From positions 1 to 23,435 of the forward strand of contig JAOZIG010000118.1 of assembly GCA_026014515.1 (NCBI GenBank): a stretch of 23,435 bases of DNA, in the 5' to 3' direction. A program made the position numbers and the translations under genes. This document shows, one piece after another, positions 6,654-12,566 of this stretch. The notes under the pieces were generated by a model. The model had not been told where the DNA came from and searched no databases. It was given only the letters and a program-made list of their open reading frames with translations. This DNA is from Candidatus Bathyarchaeota archaeon (GTDB lineage Archaea > Thermoproteota > Bathyarchaeia > TCS64). Within the stretch, counting starts at the first letter, position 1; every line of letters begins with the position of its first letter.

Positions 6654-7115
6654 ATGGAAAAACACGAAGCTATCAACTTTGATGACTTTGTCGAGAACCT
6701 CCAAGTATTCCAGAAAAACCCAGAAGTCCTTGAAAGGGTAATCAAAGCTGTCAAGGAAGTGAATGTCAAGGAGTACAACGATATTCTGCGAGAGCACAGG
6801 ATAAGATGCAGGTGCGTGATCTTCTGTAGGTGGGTTTGTTTTATCGTAAACTGGCCATGGTATCGCTACCTTGAGGTCAAGGTACCAGAGTACAAGCTCA
6901 AGGATCTGATTGATGTGACTATCAAGCTTCACAAGCATCCTGATTTCGGTGAGGCTTTGATGAAGGCTCATAAGAGCAACGAGATAAAGCCTATTGAGGA
7001 TCTGATTCGGAAGCTTGATCTGGGCGAGTATAAGCCGTATCTGTTACGCTGGTGTCATTATCTCAAGTGTATAATTGTCTGTAGATGGTTCTGTTATCCT
7101 CCCTACTTTTTTTAA
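6654..7115 (+). CDS. Duplicated helical protein with cysteine ladders, unknown function
   Basis: This 153-residue protein is unrecognised but has a clear internal plan. It consists of two copies of one unit: residues 9-69 and 83-153. Each begins with a helical part (FDDFVENLQVFQKNPEVLER against LKDLIDVTIKLHKHPDFGEA) and ends with a hydrophobic cysteine-rich helix (RCRCVIFCRWVCFI against RWCHYLKCIIVCRWFCYP). Cysteines 52, 54, 58, 62 and 134, 139, 143, 147 are mostly spaced four apart, so they line up along one face of a helix. The shared core is C-[VI]-I-[FV]-C-R-W-[VF]-C-[FY]. This could bind metal or a cluster, form disulfides, or insert at a membrane surface. The two units are joined by a basic linker. 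It is transcribed divergently from the DUF3830-like gene. Confidence 0.6.
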   Translation: MEKHEAINFDDFVENLQVFQKNPEVLERVIKAVKEVNVKEYNDILREHRIRCRCVIFCRWVCFIVNWPWYRYLEVKVPEYKLKDLIDVTIKLHKHPDFGEALMKAHKSNEIKPIEDLIRKLDLGEYKPYLLRWCHYLKCIIVCRWFCYPPYFF

Positions 7116-7158
7116 AAAGGGACAGTTTTTTGGTGTAAAATTTCACTAAAATGCAAAG

Positions 7159-7290
7159 TGCCCAAGTGTTCTTACTTGAAGACGCCGTTTTCCTCAAGCC
7201 AAAGCCTGTGGTTCGTTTGAAGCCCGTCTTTTTTGTTCTGCGGTTTTCGGCTTTTCGCTTCTTGAGCCGTTTTCCGCTTCCACTTGGGCA
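7159..7290. repeat. 10-bp inverted repeat enclosing a structured 112-base segment
   Basis: TGCCCAAGTG (7159-7168) and CACTTGGGCA (7281-7290) are perfect complements. Inside them are further complementary or repeated pieces: AAGACG with CGTCTT, CTCAAG with CTTGAG, and GCCGTTTTCC occurring twice. The nested arms suggest a folded RNA or a mobile-element remnant. It overlaps a doubtful minus-strand frame. Confidence 0.4.
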
Positions 7291-7408
7291 ATTCTATATA
7301 GTATGTACTTTCTATATTATACTTGAGTTTCACGCTGGGCTCAATTTTTCCGTGGTGTCTCTGTGCCCTTATAGGGGTTTTGACACGTTTATACCAATAA
7401 TGTCCCAT
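7172..7408 (-). CDS. Doubtful small basic protein, 78 residues
   Basis: A frame is open from a TTG at 7447, with an ATG at 7408 starting MGHYWYKRVKTPIRAQRHHG. It is strongly basic and ends in RLWLEENGVFK. No family is recognised and no well-placed TATA box is seen. The segment also carries nested inverted repeats, so the frame may be fortuitous. It is listed because it is the only plausible coding frame in the 455-base stretch between 7116 and the tRNA. Confidence 0.2.
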   Translation of the reverse strand: MGHYWYKRVKTPIRAQRHHGKIEPSVKLKYNIESTYYIELPKWKRKTAQEAKSRKPQNKKDGLQTNHRLWLEENGVFK

Positions 7409-7420
7409 TGACACGGGACA
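7401..7420. repeat. 6-bp hairpin TGTCCC / GGGACA
   Basis: TGTCCC (7401-7406) and GGGACA (7415-7420) form a perfect hairpin with an 8-base loop; a further copy of GGGACA lies at 7439-7444. It is part of the otherwise gene-poor stretch before the tRNA. Confidence 0.3.
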
Positions 7421-7535
7421 ATGAAATTGTTTAGCCGTGGGACACAAGTAGATGCCAGTCCAGAAGGGTTAATTGTATTATGCGTCACATGAATTTCTCA
7501 AATGTTGAAAGCTTCATCCGTGGGTTCTGGGGAGT

Positions 7536-7546
7536 ATTTTTAAATC
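7536..7546 (+). promoter_or_regulatory. TATA box of the tRNA-Arg gene
   Basis: ATTTTTAAATC lies 26-36 bases before the first tRNA base at 7572, the expected spacing for an archaeal promoter with a very short 5' leader. Confidence 0.6.
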
Positions 7547-7571
7547 AGAAGACACGTACAAGATGGCGCGC

Positions 7572-7649
7572 GAGCCCGTAGCTCAGCACGGATAGAGCAC
7601 AGCCCTCCTAAGGCTGGGGTCGAGGGTTCGAATCCCCCCGGGCTCGCCA
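7572..7649 (+). tRNA. tRNA-Arg, anticodon CCT, CCA encoded
   Basis: A full cloverleaf can be drawn. Acceptor stem GAGCCCG (7572-7578) pairs with CGGGCTC (7639-7645). The D stem is GCTC/GAGC with a 10-base loop. The anticodon stem is CAGCC/GGCTG with loop CTCCTAA, giving anticodon CCT at 7607-7609, which reads AGG as arginine. The variable loop has five bases, and the T loop is TTCGAAT. The discriminator is G73 and CCA is encoded at 7647-7649. The T stem GAGGG/CCCCC has one A-C mismatch at its second pair. No intron is present. A short T run (7659-7663) follows and may end transcription. Confidence 0.95.
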
Positions 7650-7660
7650 CTAACAGACTT

Positions 7661-7697
7661 TTTGGTATTGATTAGACGGCGATTTGGTACTGATTAG
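7661..7697. repeat. Two 15-bp direct repeats beside the tRNA
   Basis: TTTGGTATTGATTAG (7661-7675) and TTTGGTACTGATTAG (7683-7697) differ by one base and start 22 bases apart, about two helical turns, placing them on the same face of DNA. They begin 12 bases after the tRNA CCA. They could be arm-type sites of a lost integrative element or a tandem operator. Confidence 0.5.
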
Positions 7698-7735
7698 CTT
7701 CCATTCAGATCCTTTTCCATGCCTATTTTCACTGT

Positions 7736-8500
7736 TTAAGCCTTAGAATCACTAGGGTGCTGTTTTTCCCCTCCCCTTTTGGAGTTATGATCTATATTTA
7801 ATCTATAAACGAAGTGTTTAGTTTTAATTATCGGGTCATAGGATTTCACATAAGAAGGAATGCCCACCATAGATTTCTGTAATACTTCGACTAGATGAAC
7901 TGGATTAGTCTGGCTATATTTATCGCTAAAATGTTTTGATAATATAAGATACTCCTGACTACACTTGTGTAATGCGTTTAATAAAAGGAGCCCAGCAAGA
8001 CTGTTTATGCAATTATTCAGTGTTGCGTGTGTAATTTTGTTGTAGTAATCATGCTTCATTTTATTATATGCAGACCACCAGCTTGGAGTTGTAGAAGCAA
8101 AATTAGCAAATGGTTGTACTTCTCCATAATTATCTAGCCCATAGGGGGCGAGAACTTGGTTTTTTGATAGTTGATAAATTGGTTCAAATGTTTGTTTATA
8201 ATCATCTACTGTCCAAAATGGGTACCCTCCATCCTCTTCCCTGTTCTTAATAATCTCCTTTTGTGTGATTACTATCTCACTATTCTCAATATACGGGCAC
8301 GAGATCATGTCTTTGAAGAAAGTATCGACTGCCGATCCAGTCAGTATTAAAAAACTAGCCATTTCCTCACTCCAAGTCTCGGAATTATCTCTTGAAAAAG
8401 TTACGTGTCTTGATATTATTTCTAATCTATCTTCAAGATATGTATAGGTCCACCAGTTCTTGCCAGTTCTGAAACTACACGAATGTGAATCGGGAATCAT
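7736..8500 (-). CDS. HEPN-like hypothetical protein, AT-rich orphan
   Basis: The 254-residue product is soluble and mainly helical, with no membrane helix. Its central stretch WWSAYNKMKHDYYNKITHAT followed by a long hydrophobic helix (NSLAGLLLLNALHKC) resembles HEPN-type and related proteins in which a [WY]xxYNxxKH motif leads the last helices; the strict R-x4-6-H ribonuclease motif is not present in canonical form, so this is a weak inference. The gene is clearly richer in A+T than its neighbours and lies directly downstream of, and antiparallel to, the tRNA, suggesting transfer. The start at ATG 8500 is preceded by an A/T-rich region (AATTTAATATATTTG, 8503-8517). Alternative: an uncharacterised phage or island protein. 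Confidence 0.6.
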   Translation of the reverse strand: MIPDSHSCSFRTGKNWWTYTYLEDRLEIISRHVTFSRDNSETWSEEMASFLILTGSAVDTFFKDMISCPYIENSEIVITQKEIIKNREEDGGYPFWTVDDYKQTFEPIYQLSKNQVLAPYGLDNYGEVQPFANFASTTPSWWSAYNKMKHDYYNKITHATLNNCINSLAGLLLLNALHKCSQEYLILSKHFSDKYSQTNPVHLVEVLQKSMVGIPSYVKSYDPIIKTKHFVYRLNIDHNSKRGGEKQHPSDSKA

Positions 8501-8600
8501 ATTAATTTAATATATTTGAAAATAATTAAAACTCTCTTATTGTTTATTGAGAAAACAGTGTCCACTTTTAGGCTCTGTCTCCCTTGTCCCCCAGAGGCGC

Positions 8601-9554
8601 TCATGATATTAGCTGGTTTCCTTGGACCTGAACCTCAAAGTGTTTCTCACATAGGCTTCTAATCGGGCACGGAGCACACATCTGGTGTGTACACTGGTTA
8701 CTGGCTATCACCCAGATAGGCTGGTCAAGCTTCCAAGGAGAGGTACCTATATTCCTAGCAGCCTCCCTCCATATCTTCTCGATAGCTGGTCTGATGGGAG
8801 ACTGCTGAACACTACCAGACACAGAACCAACAGGAATCAATGCACCAGTATAGAAAGTGAAACGGGAAACCTGCAGATCCACCGCCACATCAACCCTGTC
8901 AAGATCAGAAATCTGAAGCAACCCAAGATCACCCATAACCCTCTGGAAAAGAGTACCAATCTTCTTACCCCGGATATACGGGAACTTGTCAAGCCTCCTC
9001 TCCAGCTCCTCTGTAGTGATTGGGGTCATGGTTAGATTCCTTGGATCACCATCATACCTACTCAGCAGTATCTTTGAGATGGTCTTCCAAGCATTAACAC
9101 CATTCGATGGGAACCTTGCACCGAGGCTCTGCACAAATTCTCTAAGCTCCTCATCAGGTGTACCTAATATTACCTCTGGCTCGAACATCTCCGGGTGCCT
9201 TTCATACTGGGTTCTGCTTCGACTCCATAACCGATGGGCATCAGTCTGATAATCGACAGATAATACATAGGTATAGTATAATGCTAGTTCTCGACTTCCC
9301 GGTTCAATATTGGGCATGATATACTCGGGCATCACATGACCCTTGAAGTAGCCTGTCTTGGTGCTAAACTGATCATGAAGAATAGTACCTATCTCCGTGG
9401 CTAACTCAATATTGTATTCAAACGAGCCATCGTTCTTGGTTCTCTGTGTGCTTCTCCCTGAAGGTGCCATACTTAGCATGGTACCACATTTGCTGCAGAA
9501 CCTGTCCGACATGTTTATTATGTCAAACTCTGCTCCACATCGTCCACAGATCAT
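8601..9554 (-). CDS. Zinc-ribbon, HhH-GPD-like protein with [4Fe-4S] motif (DNA glycosylase-like)
   Basis: The frame is open to 9701, but the ATG at 9554 begins MICGRCGAEF and avoids overlap with the divergent gene, giving 317 residues. Residues 3-23 form a zinc ribbon (C3, C6, C20, C23). The centre resembles the helix-hairpin-helix core of endonuclease III relatives: LDKFPYIRGKKIGTLF is in place of the LPGVGRKTA hairpin with its catalytic lysine, and DVAVDLQVSRF in place of VDTHVxRV with its catalytic aspartate. Near the C-terminus, CTHQMCAPCPIRSLCEKHF has spacing C-x4-C-x2-C-x5-C, close to the C-x6-C-x2-C-x5-C cluster loop of EndoIII. I infer a base-excision glycosylase or a non-catalytic relative. 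The identity within the superfamily is uncertain. Confidence 0.6.
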   Translation of the reverse strand: MICGRCGAEFDIINMSDRFCSKCGTMLSMAPSGRSTQRTKNDGSFEYNIELATEIGTILHDQFSTKTGYFKGHVMPEYIMPNIEPGSRELALYYTYVLSVDYQTDAHRLWSRSRTQYERHPEMFEPEVILGTPDEELREFVQSLGARFPSNGVNAWKTISKILLSRYDGDPRNLTMTPITTEELERRLDKFPYIRGKKIGTLFQRVMGDLGLLQISDLDRVDVAVDLQVSRFTFYTGALIPVGSVSGSVQQSPIRPAIEKIWREAARNIGTSPWKLDQPIWVIASNQCTHQMCAPCPIRSLCEKHFEVQVQGNQLIS

Positions 9555-9609
9555 CCTCAAGGCAATCAAACCAATATACTCTTGAACAGTATAAATTATG
9601 TGAGAGTAA

Positions 9610-10041
9610 ATGAAACTCGGATTAATCAGCTGCACAAAATCCAAACAGACACACCCTTGTTCGGCAGCAGAGATGTACCAACCATCAAGCCTGTTCAGCA
9701 AAGCCTACACATATGCCACAAAGTGCTACGACCAGAACTGCATCCTCAGTGCTAAATACGGGCTCCTACTTCCAGAAGACCCCATCGAGCCCTACGAGAA
9801 AACCCTGAAAAACATGGGGGTACAGGCAAAACGAGACTGGAGTAAACGAGTTCTAGTCCAGATGGATGAAAGACTCAAACTACATCCCGGTGACGAGGTT
9901 TACATCCATGCTGGAAAAGATTACAGAGAATACCTGATCCCGGGACTCAGAAGAAGAGGATTGAAAGTACATATTCCTCTTGAGGGGCTCAGCTTTGGAA
10001 AACAGCTCCAATGGTATGAGAAACACGAATGTCTCGAATAG
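9610..10041 (+). CDS. DUF6884-like protein
   Basis: The 143-residue product begins MKLGLISCTKSKQTHPCSAA, followed by YQPSSLFSKAYTYA, ILSAKYGLLLPEDPIEPYEKTL and a final VYIHAGKDYREYLIPGLRRR. These match the DUF6884 pattern (SC-xK, an AxxxY-x-S-x-LF helix, ILSAKxGLL-x-PxxxIxPY), which also resembles a middle domain of archaeosine-synthesis enzymes. No catalytic role is proven for the family. The gene is divergent from the iron-sulfur glycosylase-like gene with 55 bases between starts, so the two may share control. ATG 9610 is the natural start, with a TATA-like AATATACTC at about 9573-9581. Confidence 0.6.
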   Translation: MKLGLISCTKSKQTHPCSAAEMYQPSSLFSKAYTYATKCYDQNCILSAKYGLLLPEDPIEPYEKTLKNMGVQAKRDWSKRVLVQMDERLKLHPGDEVYIHAGKDYREYLIPGLRRRGLKVHIPLEGLSFGKQLQWYEKHECLE

Positions 10042-10108
10042 TGGCTACTATCTTCTCACTAAATAATAAGAGAAAAATGTTAAATGAATATTAATTTAAA
10101 ATTTGACT

Positions 10109-10978
10109 ATGGATTCACATAGTAATATACATAATGAGAATAAAAGAAAACAAAAAGCCTCTAATAAATGGTCATCTGAATTTGATAGAGAATATGATAA
10201 GACTTTATCCTATATTATTAATATGCAAAATAGAAAATTGTTTTATTTAGAATTAACTTTTATGGGAATATTTGCTAGCATAATAATTAATTTATCTTCT
10301 TCAATCATATACGAACTTCTTCCATATAATCAAAATTTAGATCGTTCAATGGTTTACTTATACATTCTATTACTTTTATTCCTCATAGGATATGATTATT
10401 TTAGGACTAGAAGAGAAAAATATCGTCCATTCCCCTCTGTTTTATATTATAAATTTGAAGTAGACAATTTACCTCCATATTTATGGAAAGGAAGATATGA
10501 AAAAATTAGAAAATATCTTGATTCTTGTAAACTAAAAGATTTTAAAGATTTTTCTAATTTAGTTCTAGACCAGTTTATGTTCTATCTTCAAGTTATTTTA
10601 TATCGCAGAGAGTTTTCACTAATTAACGAGGCTATAGAATACGATTCTGAAGATTACGAGCCTAATTATCCAATTTTGAGAAGAGAATATGATTTTTCTC
10701 CATTATCAAAAACTGATGTGCAAATTCATTTTTCGATAATAATTGAACCAGAAGTTATTTTTGAAATAGTTAACGATGTCGGTGATTTAACTTCTGCAAG
10801 AGATTTCAATATATATTTAGTATTTAGTATTTTGAATCCTGACCATCCTCATGCTGATGATGTATTAAACGATATTCATGAAAAAATTGCTCCAGTTTAT
10901 CCAGAGTGGCTGTCTTTGTCCATTGAAAAGGGATTTGCTAATAGGATTAAAAATTATCACAGATCAGATTTACCATAA
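10109..10978 (+). CDS. Two-helix membrane protein with large cytoplasmic domain, AT-rich orphan
   Basis: No family is recognised. The ATG at 10109 is preferred to the TTG two codons earlier. The N-terminal 40 residues are hydrophilic and Lys/Asn-rich. Two membrane helices follow, approximately LFYLELTFMGIFASIIINLS and MVYLYILLLLFLIGYDYF, separated by a short loop. The remaining 190 residues are soluble and mixed alpha/beta. The base composition is much more A+T-rich than in housekeeping genes of the window. It may form a functional group with the two membrane-protein genes that converge on it at 11092-12178, all of the same composition. An N-terminal helix plus a two-helix hairpin is also seen in some effector proteins of defence systems, but no diagnostic motif is present. 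Confidence 0.65.
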   Translation: MDSHSNIHNENKRKQKASNKWSSEFDREYDKTLSYIINMQNRKLFYLELTFMGIFASIIINLSSSIIYELLPYNQNLDRSMVYLYILLLLFLIGYDYFRTRREKYRPFPSVLYYKFEVDNLPPYLWKGRYEKIRKYLDSCKLKDFKDFSNLVLDQFMFYLQVILYRREFSLINEAIEYDSEDYEPNYPILRREYDFSPLSKTDVQIHFSIIIEPEVIFEIVNDVGDLTSARDFNIYLVFSILNPDHPHADDVLNDIHEKIAPVYPEWLSLSIEKGFANRIKNYHRSDLP

Positions 10979-11025
10979 ATTAATGAGTTATAAGTCCAAA
11001 GCTGACTTGTTTCTCACCTTATTTC

Positions 11026-11077
11026 AACACTTCCGGAGTCTTAGCTAATTGACTTCCCCGTTAAATTCTGAAGTGTT
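11026..11077. repeat. 8-bp inverted repeat between converging genes
   Basis: AACACTTC (11026-11033) and GAAGTGTT (11070-11077) are complementary with a 36-base spacer, in the gap between genes that end at 10978 and 11092. A bidirectional 3' end structure is possible. Confidence 0.3.
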
Positions 11078-11091
11078 AATAATTCCTTCTT

Positions 11092-11640
11092 TCACATAAA
11101 TGTTTGAACAAACATATTCAGCTCATCTAAAAATATTATACTGTAGATGAAAGTGAAAAGTATCCATATTCCTAAGACATTAGTAATATGAATCCATTGT
11201 TTTGCATAATAGGCTAGACGTCGGCGTCTAGACTTATGATATTCGGATCTAAACTGGACAGCCCAATAGTATCTAGATAATAAATTATCTTGATGGAAAA
11301 AATCTAATTCTTTAATATATTTTTTAGGTGCACTAGTTAAGGTATAATCGTAGAATGCAGACCAATAGAATATTCTTGAAAAAACATATACCAATAAAAT
11401 GAAGGTTGAAATTAGGAAATAACTGCGTAATATGGCGCTCATTTCCGATTGAATTAGTGTATAGGCAGTAGCTATCAAACCCAAAAAGTATTTTATATGT
11501 TGATCTATTTTTGTGGACGTTTCTGAAAGTAAATATTTTCTTGTTTCCTCTCTACAAATTGGGTTTTTAAAATATTCTTTTTCCGGATAGTCTTGTTGAT
11601 CAAATTCTTCTTTAGCTTTTTTTACTCTCTCTTCATCCAT
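11092..11640 (-). CDS. Multi-pass membrane protein, AT-rich orphan (A)
   Basis: The 182-residue product is unrecognised. An acidic, charged N-terminal helix (residues 1-45) is followed by two membrane helices around YFLGLIATAYTLI and YFLISTFILLVYVF, a charged cytoplasmic segment containing SRRRRLAYYAKQW, and a last helix around VLGIWILFTFIYSIIFL. It is the second gene of a minus-strand pair, 52 bases after the gene starting at 12178, which has the same plan: N-terminal charged helix, helix pair, soluble segment, final helix. The pair may be distant paralogues or subunits of one complex. Composition is strongly A+T-rich, suggesting transfer. Confidence 0.65.
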   Translation of the reverse strand: MDEERVKKAKEEFDQQDYPEKEYFKNPICREETRKYLLSETSTKIDQHIKYFLGLIATAYTLIQSEMSAILRSYFLISTFILLVYVFSRIFYWSAFYDYTLTSAPKKYIKELDFFHQDNLLSRYYWAVQFRSEYHKSRRRRLAYYAKQWIHITNVLGIWILFTFIYSIIFLDELNMFVQTFM

Positions 11641-11692
11641 GCTTACTAATACATGCTTTTCTGTTATATAATTTTACAACTATTACTCAACC

Positions 11693-12178
11693 CTAGTTAA
11701 TTGAAAAACTTACAATTTTAAAAATATAAATTACTACGAAAAGAATACCAAATGTAATAGGTAATAATATGACATTTTCTCGAATCATATTTCTTTCATT
11801 TAGTAGAAATTTATCCATGCGTGTGTGTTTGATAATTGGAATTATATTGTGCCAATTACCAAAATATCCTTCTCTCCAAAAATGGACGTTCTCGCCATAT
11901 ATTCTAATACATCCATCAATGCTCAAACACATTCCGATTACTAATATGAAATACAGTATAGAAAGCCCACCAAAATACCAACTAATTTTTTTCAGTTCAG
12001 GTAATAATTCAATTATTCCAATAAAACACGTTAGAAAAACTGTAGCCCAAAAGGTAAGATAATTTACATTATTTTCGACTCTAAATTCAACCCACTTTTC
12101 TAGATTCATTGTTTCAGCTTTCGAGCGTGCTAAGCTTAACTCATCAATATTTTTAGTAGTTTTAATTTTGGCATCCAT
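11693..12178 (-). CDS. Multi-pass membrane protein, AT-rich orphan (B)
   Basis: The 161-residue product is unrecognised. It starts MDAKIKTTKNIDELSLARSK, a charged helix, then has two close membrane segments (YLTFWATVFLTCFIGIIELL and YFGGLSILYFILVIGMCLSI), a soluble segment with CIRIYGENVHFWREGYFGNW, and a final helix around ILLPITFGILFVVIYIF. It is the first gene of a pair with the gene at 11092-11640. The sequence upstream of its start (12179-12270) is A/T-rich and holds no gene. Two small membrane proteins of like topology in tandem, beside a third, is the main reason to view this stretch as a system. No enzyme motif is visible. Confidence 0.65.
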   Translation of the reverse strand: MDAKIKTTKNIDELSLARSKAETMNLEKWVEFRVENNVNYLTFWATVFLTCFIGIIELLPELKKISWYFGGLSILYFILVIGMCLSIDGCIRIYGENVHFWREGYFGNWHNIIPIIKHTRMDKFLLNERNMIRENVILLPITFGILFVVIYIFKIVSFSIN

Positions 12179-12307
12179 ACCTAAAAATATGTTTTATTAT
12201 CAATTTAATATTTTGATAGGTCTAGAAATATTTTTCATAGTTTTTTTCTTTTTGAATGGGTTGTTTTACTCAAAAGGATTATAGTGTCATTGAACCTTAC
12301 AAGTAGT

Positions 12308-12560
12308 ATGGAGCAGAAGGTCTACACCCTGAATGATGGTAGAGAGATTCAGCTCAGATCAGTGGAATCCCATGATAAGAAGAACTTACTCGGGTTTTGT
12401 GAATCTATGGGTGGCTATACTTACATGTTTCGACCTCGATAACATGTTGGATATCCGCTTTATCAATCTGGTAATCATACACGACGACAGAATCGTTGGA
12501 TAAGGCGAGATAATGAAATCACCGGATATTCGAGACGGAGAACTCAAGATACCTATCCTA
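12308..12560 (+). pseudogene. Broken copy of the GNAT acetyltransferase gene
   Basis: The segment from 12271 matches that from 14930 nearly base for base, including the promoter (CAAAAGGATTATA) and the start MEQKVYTLNDGREIQLRSVE. The copy then loses about five bases after GGCTAT, which shifts the frame and stops at CGA TAA. A further six-base deletion follows, and a TAC codon has become TAA in GGATAAGGC. Similarity ends near AACTCAAGATACCTATCC, so the C-terminal half with the acetyl-CoA motif is missing. It is therefore a decayed partial duplicate. It ends a few bases from the 3' end of the propeller gene, on the opposite strand. Confidence 0.88.
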
Positions 12561-12566
12561 AGATGG

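Noticed and set aside
6522..6971. Upstream extension of the DUF3830-like frame to 6971
   Set aside because: It lies antisense to the duplicated cysteine-ladder gene and mirrors its sequence. The ATG at 6521 gives the normal N-terminus of the domain.
7485..7530. Possible C/D box guide RNA before the tRNA
   Set aside because: ATGAAT and GTTGAAA resemble box C loosely, but no proper CTGA box D in the right place was found.
9555..9701. Longer N-terminus of the glycosylase-like gene
   Set aside because: It overlaps the divergent gene at 9610 and precedes the zinc ribbon with sequence of no clear domain. The start at 9554 is preferred.
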